A stretch of DNA of 32,239 nt, from the IMG/VR virus record IMGVR_UViG_3300034111_000735, positions 1 to 32,239 of that record. One strand, 5' to 3'. The notes under the pieces were generated by a model that saw nothing but the letters and a program-made list of their open reading frames with translations, did not search any database and was not told the DNA's origin. Shown here piece by piece: positions 6,843-15,003 of the stretch (positions are counted from its first letter, which is position 1; each line of letters starts with the position of its first letter). The position numbers and the translations under genes were made by a program. Source of the stretch: a virus.

Positions 6843-9692
6843 TTAGTGTCCTTCTGCTATGATGTAAAATTGTACGCCATCAGTTGTGATGACATCGTAT
6901 GAATGATGAGTTGTTTGATTGTGTGAATCACTACCATCAATTTGTGCGCTTGTCGCTGTGTTGATTGTAACGCTATGACCGCTTTGAGGTTTTTTGATTA
7001 CCCAAGTTTTACCGCTTAACGACGTAGGGTCTGGCAAAGTAATTGTCAAATTACCTGCGCTTGTGTCTGCAATAATCAACCAATCGTCTTTTGTAGCGTT
7101 GTAGTTTGTGCTTACGTTACGAACTGCACCACCACTCAAGAAATTAGGGTACATCTCGTAGTTGCCCACGTACATTGTGTTTGGTTTCTCGACTGCAAAG
7201 TCATCACAAACGACGGCGATTGAGTTGTCAGCGCCCTCTAGAAATGAAGTATTCACACTAGCGAACGCACTTGAGTTGTCGTTGTTTGACGATTGTACGA
7301 TACCATCACCTACGAAGACACCACTACCTCCGTTTGACGTACCTACTGAGACTCCCTTGATGCCGGGCTTGAATGGTATACTTCCACCGGGGTAGATGTC
7401 ACCATACGTCTCACCTTGTTGCCCTTGCCCTGTACCTGCACCTATTGTCTTTTGTGCAATTGTAGCAGGTTGCACAAATTGCGCCAATAAGAACTCACAC
7501 AAGTATACACTATCTCCGTTAGGGTCGTAGTCTTCTATTTTGTTCAAACGCCAGTACTGACCTTCAAAGAAAAACGCGTCAGCAAAAGACAAGTTCAAGT
7601 AGTCTTTCGTAGTGATGCGAAAATACGCTCTCAAAATCTTCGAGTTCTTTGACGTGATTTCAGTCAAGAAACGATAGTAGTAATTATTTACGAGATTCGA
7701 GTTCGTGTATTTGTAGCCTGCACCTAGACCTATCTCACGAGGCATACCGAAATTGATGTCGAAAGTAGGGTTTGCGATGTCGTTAAGATGCGTAGTGATA
7801 GGTATTGAGAAACGATTCGAGCGATTTACGCCTACTCCTGCGTATTGTGCATAGAGCATCCAATTGACACCACTCACTAGACCGCTATAATACATCACGC
7901 GTAAGTCACCATCTTGAGGGTTTGGTACATACGACAAGACGAAGTTCTTTTGATTGTTGTAAGAGCGTATTTGAGTAGGTGAGAAAATGACCTCAATCTT
8001 CTTCTCTTCTTTGACGAATTGATTCTCGACTTGATATGTGCGCGAGCCGTATGTAGTTTGATATGACTCTTGATACAATACGTTCGCGTCGTCTTTGCCC
8101 TCTTTGTATTGAAACTTGTAAGGGTTTGCTTCTAGTTCGCCCATAGGTACAATCTCGACGCTTTGAGAGTAGTCAAGTTTTTTCGTCCAATCTACTTGAG
8201 AGCCATTGTAGAACTCGTCACGAGGTACGATTCTCAACTCTTTAGGATTGTCTTGATTTGGCTCTATGTACAAATTGAACATCTTCACAAACGAAAGCAA
8301 GAGTTCGCTTTGCTTGACTTCGCTATTCATAAAGACTGCAAAATCTACCGTCTCGCCATAGCCATAAGTGAACGCTGTCAAGTTATTCTCGATGTAAGAA
8401 TTTGTCGAGATGTCAAGTTGAAATTCACTATTCGTGAGATTGTATGCGTTTGCGTTGTCGTAGACTTGAACGAGTTTGAACTCAACTACGTCACCATTTA
8501 AGATTGTGCTCGGTGCAAAGTACAAGTCGATGTTGAAAGCAGGTGACCCAAAGTCTATTGTGATAGTCGATGTCGTGCGCTTTACGCCGTTAACGTACAA
8601 GCCAAAGACAAGCCAGATGTCTTCTTGATAAACGGGCATATATCCCGTAGAGTTGTAGTTGATACCTAGCGAAACGTCAAATACATAGTTTCCCCCAACA
8701 GGTGCGGTGAATTGACCTGTCGTAGGGTTGTAGTTGCCTCCGTTGTCGTAGTTGCCACTAGTAGAGTCGTTTTGAAATATAAGCGTAGACGACAAGTCTA
8801 GTGATTGAGGTGTCGTGATTCTCGATGCTTTGAATCTTCTTGATTCTAGAGCGTTCGCGTCAATAGTCAACGACGATGGAGGTGGTATCACTAACCTTTT
8901 GAATCTATCGCTATTGAAGAAAGAGTCGTTTGTGTAAGTGTACGACGCGTTCGCAAACATCTTGTCTACGATAGTCTTTGCGTAGAGACAAGGCGTGAAC
9001 TCGTTAGTCTCCCATAGAGAGATATTGCGAGGGTGACCTTTGTCAATCATTGCGTACATATAGCCCTCACCATATGAGAACGCTTGAGTCGACCCATTCT
9101 TGTAGATTTGAGTTGCCCACGAATCGATGACGTTGCCACTAGAGAGAGTATGATTGTACTCGCTAAAGTCTAGCGCGTTTAGTTTGCGCTCACTTAAAGT
9201 GGTGAATAAGTCTGCAGTTTGCCCGTGAAGAGTTACCTCGTACACAATATGCGTAGAGTCGTCAACACGAATAGACAAGAGACGCAAGAACCCTCTCAAC
9301 TGCTCAATGCCGTCACTATACAAGATGACATCTGCTTTGAGATTAGGGTTGTAATCGTACGCAAATTGTACGCTTGATTGTATCGTTTGCTCTACTTCAA
9401 ACAAGTGAGAGAAAATAATGTTGTTTGTCTTCGAGCCGGGGATTTCAAACGTCTTCGTCCACTCACTAGAACGCGCTTGAGGCTCTCTAATATCTGCAAT
9501 TGAGCGCGTGATGAGCGTACTTATGTTGTTATATGTGTCGAGTTTGCGTTGTACCCACGAACCACCTAGAGCGATTTCTTTTGAGATACGACAAGACTCA
9601 CCTTCTTCAACACCACTCAAGATGCGACTCTCGTAATTTGCTTCTATTGTCTCAAGCAATGAAGCAGGAATCGACACATAAATTTCTATCAT
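6843..9692 (-). CDS. Large tail tip/baseplate protein (949 aa)
   Basis: The longest gene. The first 700 residues look like a beta-rich baseplate hub with many aromatic residues and NxS/T-rich loops. A Gly-rich linker follows (AGTGQGQQGETYGD, GGSIPFKPG, near 745-780). The C-terminal 120 residues resemble the small beta module seen at the ends of phage fibres (DTSAGNLTITLPDPTSLSG, then GVQFYIIAEGH). It overlaps the upstream 376-aa gene by ATGA and is followed by the tape measure. A tail tip/Tal-like role is inferred from size and neighbours. No peptidase motif was recognised. Confidence 0.65.
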   Translation of the reverse strand: MIEIYVSIPASLLETIEANYESRILSGVEEGESCRISKEIALGGSWVQRKLDTYNNISTLITRSIADIREPQARSSEWTKTFEIPGSKTNNIIFSHLFEVEQTIQSSVQFAYDYNPNLKADVILYSDGIEQLRGFLRLLSIRVDDSTHIVYEVTLHGQTADLFTTLSERKLNALDFSEYNHTLSSGNVIDSWATQIYKNGSTQAFSYGEGYMYAMIDKGHPRNISLWETNEFTPCLYAKTIVDKMFANASYTYTNDSFFNSDRFKRLVIPPPSSLTIDANALESRRFKASRITTPQSLDLSSTLIFQNDSTSGNYDNGGNYNPTTGQFTAPVGGNYVFDVSLGINYNSTGYMPVYQEDIWLVFGLYVNGVKRTTSTITIDFGSPAFNIDLYFAPSTILNGDVVEFKLVQVYDNANAYNLTNSEFQLDISTNSYIENNLTAFTYGYGETVDFAVFMNSEVKQSELLLSFVKMFNLYIEPNQDNPKELRIVPRDEFYNGSQVDWTKKLDYSQSVEIVPMGELEANPYKFQYKEGKDDANVLYQESYQTTYGSRTYQVENQFVKEEKKIEVIFSPTQIRSYNNQKNFVLSYVPNPQDGDLRVMYYSGLVSGVNWMLYAQYAGVGVNRSNRFSIPITTHLNDIANPTFDINFGMPREIGLGAGYKYTNSNLVNNYYYRFLTEITSKNSKILRAYFRITTKDYLNLSFADAFFFEGQYWRLNKIEDYDPNGDSVYLCEFLLAQFVQPATIAQKTIGAGTGQGQQGETYGDIYPGGSIPFKPGIKGVSVGTSNGGSGVFVGDGIVQSSNNDNSSAFASVNTSFLEGADNSIAVVCDDFAVEKPNTMYVGNYEMYPNFLSGGAVRNVSTNYNATKDDWLIIADTSAGNLTITLPDPTSLSGKTWVIKKPQSGHSVTINTATSAQIDGSDSHNQTTHHSYDVITTDGVQFYIIAEGH

Positions 9693-10819
9693 TGTCTTTG
9701 TCTCTTACTATCGAACGAATATACAACGTCAATTTCTAGATTGAAGACTTTGTCTTGTACGTGCTTCTTGACTTCGTAGTTTGATGTCTCGATGTTGACT
9801 GCTACGAGAGTAGTGCCATCGTACATATACACGACAGGCGAATCAATCAAGTCTTTCAACCATTCGCTTTGTGCTTCTGTAATCCAGTTCGAGAACAATT
9901 TAACCCTATGAGTTGAAATTGTGTCGTAATTTTTTGACTTAAAAGATGAAGTCTCGTAGGCGTAAGTTGCACCTAGCGTGTAAGGGTTTGCGAGATACGT
10001 CTTGCGTTGAGTGTCGTATGTGTCTCGTCTTACTTTGTTGAAGCGAAATGAGTCAAAGCCACCTAGAGAGTTTAAGAAAAATAAGTCAGTCGTCTCGTAC
10101 TTTGAACACTCATCTACTAACGTCACGCGATATGTCTCACTCAATGTAGTCGCGCCATTCTTTAGTACGATGTCATAGTATGTCGCACCGCTAGGAATTG
10201 TCAATTGAGAGCCACTAGGTAGACGAACTATTGTTGAAGTAGGTAGAGTAAGCGTTTGTGTACTTGCGTTGCTATACGTGATGAGAGCGCTTGTAGCGGT
10301 GTTTCTAATAGCGTACAAGAAGTCTTTTTGTGTGCGTTGAATAATCTTCGAGCGAATAGGTGTCAAGAATTTGCCGTCACCATCCATAGTGTATTGACCA
10401 TTGTAGTTAACTAAGTCAATCGCGTTGAGTGATGCGTTCCATACATTGCCAGTTGCACTCGTCAAGTTTGTGTACTCTACTACGCTACCTGTTGCACTTG
10501 CACTATACTCGTAGCCAAACTCTACTTTGTAAGACATTGCGCTATTTGCGCAACCACTAGCGAGAGTGTCGTTGATGTTGAAGTCGTAAGTGACGTAGTT
10601 CTCTAGAATGCGAGAGATGTTGAAGACGCCTTTGTTTGTCGAGCCATAGTAGATAGGTGCTTTAAGTTTTGCAAGAGTCGTTGTGTTTTGCTTGACTTCA
10701 CAAATAAACTTAAAATTGTCTTTCGTGTAGATTGCACCGCTTGACTCTGTGATTACGAAGTTCGTATCATTGTAAGCAGGTGCGTTCGCGTTTGGTTGTT
10801 GTGTGATAGAGAGTGCCAC
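9689..10819 (-). CDS. Distal tail-type structural protein (376 aa)
   Basis: Beta-rich with Thr/Asn/Ser-rich turns and a C-terminal domain ending VFNLEIDVVYSFDS. The DFLYAIRN and GGFDSFRFNKVRRDTYDTQRKTY segments recur in structural tail proteins of Bacteroidetes phages as I know them. The stop overlaps the start of the 949-aa tail tip gene (ATGA), so the two are probably made in fixed ratio and assemble together. A Dit-like or tail hub-adjacent role is likely but not proven by a motif. Confidence 0.6.
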   Translation of the reverse strand: MALSITQQPNANAPAYNDTNFVITESSGAIYTKDNFKFICEVKQNTTTLAKLKAPIYYGSTNKGVFNISRILENYVTYDFNINDTLASGCANSAMSYKVEFGYEYSASATGSVVEYTNLTSATGNVWNASLNAIDLVNYNGQYTMDGDGKFLTPIRSKIIQRTQKDFLYAIRNTATSALITYSNASTQTLTLPTSTIVRLPSGSQLTIPSGATYYDIVLKNGATTLSETYRVTLVDECSKYETTDLFFLNSLGGFDSFRFNKVRRDTYDTQRKTYLANPYTLGATYAYETSSFKSKNYDTISTHRVKLFSNWITEAQSEWLKDLIDSPVVYMYDGTTLVAVNIETSNYEVKKHVQDKVFNLEIDVVYSFDSKRQRQ

Positions 10820-10859
10820 GTATTAAAATAGCAACGCAACACTCTCGTCTCAAAATGAA

Positions 10860-10888
10860 AGAGAGACCTTGCGAGTCTCTCTCTTTTT
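10860..10888. terminator. Intrinsic terminator, probably bidirectional
   Basis: AGAGAGAC (10860-10867), 7-nt loop, GTCTCTCT (10875-10882). The plus strand has a run of T after the stem. The minus strand reads TTTCATTTT after it. It follows directly on the stop of the 185-aa gene, so on the minus strand it would end that transcript. Confidence 0.75.
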
Positions 10889-11445
10889 TATTTCTTCAAC
10901 ATCTTTGCAATGTATCGATAGTGAAACTCTTGAATGTTGTAACCCCCACAAGGAACACAACAAGTATAGAAGAAGCGACCATCTGCAAGTTTTGTGTTCA
11001 CTTCAAAACCTTTACCGCCAATTTGCGTCGTCACATATTCTGCCATATCGTCTGCAGTCAAGAACTTCTCAAGTGCGCTTTCTAGTTTTGCGATGCTAAT
11101 AGCGCGAACTGATTCGATGTGACTTGCAAAGGTTTTGTCGTAGCGATTTACTAAACCAAATACAAAGTCTTGCAATCTTTGACGACGACCGTATGTCATA
11201 GAGTAGGCGTACTTGTTGTACCAATCGTGACCTTTTGCATTTTCTACGTTTGCCAATTCTTCGTTGCATCCGTTCATAATTAAGATTGTGCGATAGACTG
11301 CGTAGTCGTTAATCTCGTTAGGGAACTTAGTTCTGAAGTCGTTGTACACGTTCAAAATTTGAGCGATTCTTTCTACTTCTTTTTGAACAAGGATTTCGAT
11401 TTGCTCGTTGTAAGATTCTCTGATTGTTTCGATTGCGTTTTTCAT
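10888..11445 (-). CDS. Accessory protein with its own promoter and terminator (185 aa)
   Basis: The ATG at 11445 is chosen because the longer frame to 11496 would include the promoter -7 box at 11467-11474. The product (MKNAIETIRESYNEQ...) is mostly helical in the N-terminal two-thirds. A C-terminal segment has a CCVPCGGYN cluster that could bind metal or form disulfides. It is flanked by a promoter and a terminator inside the tail gene cluster, so it looks like an independently expressed accessory gene, not a tail component. The family is not recognised. Confidence 0.7.
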   Translation of the reverse strand: MKNAIETIRESYNEQIEILVQKEVERIAQILNVYNDFRTKFPNEINDYAVYRTILIMNGCNEELANVENAKGHDWYNKYAYSMTYGRRQRLQDFVFGLVNRYDKTFASHIESVRAISIAKLESALEKFLTADDMAEYVTTQIGGKGFEVNTKLADGRFFYTCCVPCGGYNIQEFHYRYIAKMLKK

Positions 11446-11466
11446 AGTTCGTTTGATTTGATATGT

Positions 11467-11497
11467 CAAAACTACAACTATTCTTGATATACGCAAT
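11467..11497 (-). promoter_or_regulatory. Bacteroidetes-type promoter for the 185-aa accessory gene
   Basis: -7 box TAGTTTTG (complement of 11467-11474), 19-nt spacer, then ATTG (complement of 11494-11497) at -33. This matches the TTTG/TTG-N19-TAnnTTTG consensus of Bacteroidetes primary sigma factor promoters. The box ends 21 nt before the ATG. Upstream lies an A-tract and a TTTCAAAGTG stretch shared with the promoter at 23518. The rest of the 153-bp gap (11498-11650) holds only a weak TTATATG/CATATAA inverted repeat. Confidence 0.8.
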
Positions 11498-11650
11498 ACA
11501 CTTTGAAACTTTTTTTTCTAAATCTTTTGTTTTCTTACAATTCTATGACAATTCACTCGTCACTCTTATTCGTAGATATGTGACTTATATGTATCTAAAA
11601 GCATATAAATTGTGCGATTTATGACACGTTATATGTTCAAGCGTATACTC

Positions 11651-12414
11651 TTAAAGCATCTCATTGAGAACAGCGATGACGTAAGGTTGAAAACCCTTGT
11701 TTGCGCTTTGCTCTAGTCGTTTGTTGCGCTCTTGCGTTTGTGCTTTGTGGTATGCGATTGCGTTGAAGAACTCTATCAAAGGCATATCGAGAAAGAACTC
11801 CCATTTTGTTCTATCACGATTCGCCATCTTGTCGACCAGTTCTAGCCACGCGAAAGGACTTACCTCTACTTTGTCAAGTTGCTCATCTCCTGCTTCAAAT
11901 AATCGAGGGTAGCGGTCAACAACTGCGGATAGAGTGCCAAGAAAAAAGACGCGTATGAATAAGCAAACGAGCAACTCAAAGTCTTGAAGTCTTCGCATCG
12001 CTCTTCAAAGTTTTGTGCGACTTGACCTTTTGAGATTTTCACGCGATAGCCAAAGATGTCTACTTCGTAAGATAGCATCGCTAGAATCTTGTGTAGGTTC
12101 TCAATGATGTCGTCTGCTTTGATTTGTTGTAACGCGATGAAGTGTTGAGCGTGCATCTCTTGAGCGTTCGTAATTAGACGATAGCGTTTCTTCAAGTGCT
12201 TGAAAGCGAACATTGGTTTCTCTTGTGGTAACTCGTTCAAGAAATTCAACTTCTCTACTTCTTTCAATATCTTCTCAAGAGACATCTCTTCGACTTCGTC
12301 GATGTCTAAGCGATTGACGATAGCGATTTGATGTACGCGTCGTTCTACTCCTTCAAAGTGATTGATTGAAGAGAGTTCTTGTAGTTGTCCGATTGTTATG
12401 TTTTTCCAATTCAT
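11651..12414 (-). CDS. Tail assembly chaperone, -1 frameshift product (GT-type, about 254 aa)
   Basis: Translation starts at 12414, reads 158 codons, slips -1 at the heptamer at 11941-11947 and continues 96 codons to the stop at 11651. The downstream part reads LGTLSAVVDRY... and ends YVIAVLNEML, mostly helical. The -1 frame is open well past the slip site. In lambda-like and many other siphoviruses the chaperone pair G/GT is made exactly this way and recruits tail tube subunits to the tape measure. A free-standing start at 11998 for the second frame would overlap 133 nt of the first gene, which argues for a fusion. Confidence 0.75.
11866..12414 (-). CDS. Tail assembly chaperone, unshifted product (G-type, 182 aa)
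   Basis: ATG at 12414, two bases after the terminase stop. A helical, Leu/Glu-rich protein starting MNWKNITIGQLQELSS, with KKRYRLITNAQEMHAQHF in the middle. The start pattern (N-W-K-N-I-T-I-x-Q-L-x-E-L) is the kind seen in small tail-assembly proteins of this phage group. The first 158 residues are shared with the frameshift product. It ends YLKQEMSNLTK 24 codons past the slip site. Confidence 0.7.
   Translation of the reverse strand: MNWKNITIGQLQELSSINHFEGVERRVHQIAIVNRLDIDEVEEMSLEKILKEVEKLNFLNELPQEKPMFAFKHLKKRYRLITNAQEMHAQHFIALQQIKADDIIENLHKILAMLSYEVDIFGYRVKISKGQVAQNFEERCEDFKTLSCSFAYSYASFFLALYPQLLTATLDYLKQEMSNLTK
11941..11947 (-). promoter_or_regulatory. -1 ribosomal frameshift site U UUU UUC
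   Basis: In the chaperone frame the codons read TCT TTT TTC TTG, so T TTT TTC is a canonical X XXY YYZ slippery heptamer. Slipping one base back moves the ribosome into exactly the frame that stays open to 11651. The zero frame continues 24 more codons to a stop, as in other G/GT pairs. Confidence 0.8.
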
Positions 12415-13602
12415 TTATGCAAAGTAAAATAATCCCGGTCTATTCTTTGACTTGCAATCTAACGCGAGAGCAAGAGAGCAAACGCAATCGTCGTGCAAGC
12501 CAGTAGGTGCGCTATATCGTACACCTGTGCGAGTGTACTCATACTCGAAAGACTCCATCTCGTAGCCGATAGGGTCTTCGGGGAAGCGTATTTCTGTGCG
12601 TTGTACTGCAAGAACTAGACCCTCGATGAGTTGTTGCTTCGATTGCGATGTAAACTTGAAACCTTGAGCGCGAGAACACGCTCTTTGTATTTGCTCGACG
12701 ACTGGGTCTCCTACACCTGTTGAGTCTATAAAAGCGGGTGTGTTTTGTACGAGTTGAATGATGCGTTGTTGAGTTTGCCCCCAATCGCTTTGAAAGCGTT
12801 CGCAATATGATACGCAATTATTCGCATCGATACCAATGATGACCGTATAATCGGTGTACTTTGCAAGGTCAATACCATACGCCACGACTTGAGAGTTCGT
12901 TGTAGGTTGATAGCAAGAGCGAATCGCATCAATGCCGAATGGGTTTGACTTATCGTCTGCAGGTTCTGCAAGATATAACTCATCGAACACGTGCTTCGGT
13001 AAGTCTCTCTTTGCTTGCTCTACTTCGTCGAGTTGAAGTATGCCTTCATTGACGGCGTCGTATGCTGTAATCTTGAAGTACTCGTAGTCTTGCTCGCCTT
13101 GCTTTGCTCGTTCACCTAGTTTATAGAACCAATTCTTTTTGCCTTTGACGTTACCTATCAACTTGCATTTTCCTTGCGTTGCCGTAAGAGTAGAACGAAG
13201 AGCGAACCACGACTCTTCTCTCGCTCGTGATGCTTCGTCAAAGACACAAGCGTACACGTCGTCACCATACAAGTTGTCGGGCTTCTCTGCGCTCTTGAAC
13301 TCGATTCTCGCACCTGTGGGAAGCGTCAATAACAACTTTGATTCGTTTGTCGTGAAGAAGTCTTTTTGTGAGACTTGCGTCTTCATACGACGATAAGCGA
13401 TTTCTGCTTGTTGGTACACAGGTGCAACCCACCACACACTTTGACCATCGCGCAACTTTAGTGCTTGCTCGAATAGCCAGATGATGTGTGATGCGGTCTT
13501 ACCTGTTTTAGTACTCGCCGCGGTGATTGTGTATCTCGCTTTTGAGTCGAGAATGTTCTTTTGATAAGAAGTCAATCTAGGGCGAATGTACTCTATTTGC
13601 AT
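12415..13602 (-). CDS. terL: Terminase large subunit (395 aa)
   Basis: The start is placed at ATG 13602 (MQIEYIRPRLTSYQKNI), giving a 10-nt overlap with the glycosyltransferase stop. The longer frame to 13731 would overlap it by 139 nt. The Walker A-type loop is ASTKTGKT (residues 29-36), Walker B is VYACVFDE (D122, E123), and NVKG follows near 151. The nuclease domain shows YGIDLAKYTD, FIDSTGVGD and GLHDDC, carrying the acidic metal ligands of the RNase H-like fold. It is the ATP-driven DNA packaging motor and cutter. A probable small subunit lies about 1.8 kb upstream, separated by a glycosyltransferase and four small genes. Confidence 0.92.
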   Translation of the reverse strand: MQIEYIRPRLTSYQKNILDSKARYTITAASTKTGKTASHIIWLFEQALKLRDGQSVWWVAPVYQQAEIAYRRMKTQVSQKDFFTTNESKLLLTLPTGARIEFKSAEKPDNLYGDDVYACVFDEASRAREESWFALRSTLTATQGKCKLIGNVKGKKNWFYKLGERAKQGEQDYEYFKITAYDAVNEGILQLDEVEQAKRDLPKHVFDELYLAEPADDKSNPFGIDAIRSCYQPTTNSQVVAYGIDLAKYTDYTVIIGIDANNCVSYCERFQSDWGQTQQRIIQLVQNTPAFIDSTGVGDPVVEQIQRACSRAQGFKFTSQSKQQLIEGLVLAVQRTEIRFPEDPIGYEMESFEYEYTRTGVRYSAPTGLHDDCVCSLALALDCKSKNRPGLFYFA

Positions 13603-14588
13603 ACGCTTTCGTAGAATTTGATTCGTTCGATGTTCCACAATTTGATATCGTGAAACTTGCGAGAGTAGTACGCGTTTGACGAACCTAGTTGAGAAGTGTT
13701 TGTCATCGCTTGCTTGATTGCTTCGTACCACTCGTCATTCTTTGCGAAAATGACACCACCATTGTCGATGTGATTCAAGTAAGGCTCACAAGCACTCACG
13801 ACGATAGGCAACTCGTATGCGCTCGCTTCGAGAATCTTCAACTCGCTCTTACACGAATTAAACTTTGTCGTTTGTAGAGGTGCGATTGCTAGGTCGAAGT
13901 GTTTGTAGACTTCACCATATGCGTTTGCGCTAGTGCCACGAACGACGTGAAACCAATCGCCTTTGAACATCGAGCAGATTGAATCCCATATATCGCTAGG
14001 TGTGTATCCACAAAGATAGAAGTCGATGAGACCTTCTTCACCTAGACGAGTGATTGCGTCTACTACGAGTTTCAAATCTTCGTGATGTGTGATGCCACCT
14101 ACCCACCCTACTTTGAATTTCTCGTTCGCTAGTCTTGAGTGTCTCCATTGCTCGTGTTCGTAGTCTAGACAATTAGGTAGAACGATTGAGTTCTTGTTGT
14201 ATTGCTTGACTTGTTCGAGTAGTTGAGGCGTTGTGCAAGTGACACCATCTGCGTAGTGAAGAGCGTCTTTGATTGCGTTCTTGATTCCGTTGCGATACGC
14301 CCAATATGCTGGGTTGAATTTAGGCAACACCCAATAGTCATCAACGTCTACAATGTAAGGAGTCTTTGCTTGAGCAATCTTCTTCAAGATATCGTAGTGA
14401 TGTTTTCCTAGCCAACGATTGAAGACTACGAGGTCGTAGTTCTTGAAGTCAACTAGATTCATCATTGTATCGCTATCTTGAGCGATGTCTATCGTCGCGT
14501 ATTCGTCGAGTTGTAGACGCATCAATGGCGTGTATATTCTGTGATACACAACGCCATTCATTCCGTCTGCTAGTGCAAGTATTCTCAT
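13593..14588 (-). CDS. GT-B glycosyltransferase, GT4-like (331 aa)
   Basis: The N-terminal Rossmann half begins MRILALADGMNGVVYHR. The second half has KVGWVGGITHHEDL (about 159-172) and the nucleotide-sugar binding segment KSELKILEASAYELPI (247-262) with the E-x7-E-like pattern of GT4 enzymes. It would transfer a sugar from a nucleotide donor. The acceptor cannot be read from sequence: it could be host surface glycan, a virion protein or DNA. It overlaps the 80-aa gene and the large terminase by a few bases, so it is part of the packaging transcript. Its insertion between small and large terminase genes is unusual. Confidence 0.8.
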   Translation of the reverse strand: MRILALADGMNGVVYHRIYTPLMRLQLDEYATIDIAQDSDTMMNLVDFKNYDLVVFNRWLGKHHYDILKKIAQAKTPYIVDVDDYWVLPKFNPAYWAYRNGIKNAIKDALHYADGVTCTTPQLLEQVKQYNKNSIVLPNCLDYEHEQWRHSRLANEKFKVGWVGGITHHEDLKLVVDAITRLGEEGLIDFYLCGYTPSDIWDSICSMFKGDWFHVVRGTSANAYGEVYKHFDLAIAPLQTTKFNSCKSELKILEASAYELPIVVSACEPYLNHIDNGGVIFAKNDEWYEAIKQAMTNTSQLGSSNAYYSRKFHDIKLWNIERIKFYESVCK

Positions 14589-14827
14589 AGTTTCTCAATT
14601 TCTTGTTTTACTTCTTGCCAATAAGCAATGTTTGACCTTACATTCATTATCATATAAATGTCTTCGCCCGCCTTTGTAGATACTTTTTCCATTTCGTATG
14701 TGTGTGGATAAGCATATAAAATCTCATCAACTGCAATCAACGCACAAGCGACGCCCTCATTTCTTTGTTGCAAACCTACGATACTAAACTTGTCGACTAG
14801 TTCTTTCGCTTTCTCTTGTGGTGTCAT
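14585..14827 (-). CDS. Small helical protein, paralogue of the 59-aa neighbour (80 aa)
   Basis: Starts MTPQEKAKELVDKF, has CALIAVDEILYAY in the middle and ends YWQEVKQEIEKL. The preceding gene has the same frame of motifs (MTSQDKAQEI, CSLVAVNQIIEAL, YMEVKQILLEL), so the two are a diverged tandem duplication, with extra residues in the middle here. Such short proteins are frequent in flavobacterial phages, with no known function. It is coupled to both neighbours by ATGA overlaps. Confidence 0.75.
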   Translation of the reverse strand: MTPQEKAKELVDKFSIVGLQQRNEGVACALIAVDEILYAYPHTYEMEKVSTKAGEDIYMIMNVRSNIAYWQEVKQEIEKL

Positions 14828-15003
14828 AGTTCTAAAAGTATTTGTTTGACTTCCATATAGAACATCAACTCATTTCGATTCTCCCACGAGTTATGAGACA
14901 ACGCTTCAATGATTTGATTGACTGCTACAAGTGAGCAATCTTTTACCGTCAAAGAGTTGTTATATGACTCCTTGATTTCTTGTGCTTTGTCTTGTGATGT
15001 CAT
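14824..15003 (-). CDS. Small helical protein, paralogue of the 80-aa neighbour (59 aa)
   Basis: ATG at 15003, TGA at 14824-14826. The sequence begins MTSQDKAQEIKESYNN, has CSLVAVNQIIEAL and ends YMEVKQILLEL, matching the ends and centre of the following 80-aa protein. It overlaps both neighbours by ATGA. The similarity plus the coupling make it a real gene. Its function is unknown. Confidence 0.75.
   Translation of the reverse strand: MTSQDKAQEIKESYNNSLTVKDCSLVAVNQIIEALSHNSWENRNELMFYMEVKQILLEL

Noticed and set aside
11640-11998. Separate 115-aa gene starting at 11998
   Set aside because: A 133-nt overlap in another frame and a slippery heptamer in the exact phase for -1 frameshift make it the tail of a fusion, not an independent gene.
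13593-13731. Long N-terminal extension of the large terminase (start at 13731)
   Set aside because: It lies wholly inside the glycosyltransferase gene, lacks ATG context and precedes a normal terminase start (MQIEYIRP).
14703-14711. DnaA boxes (TTATNCACA) at 14703-14711 and 22060-22068 as a phage origin
   Set aside because: Only two isolated matches in 32 kb, about the number expected by chance, both inside genes and without AT-rich repeats. No origin can be placed.
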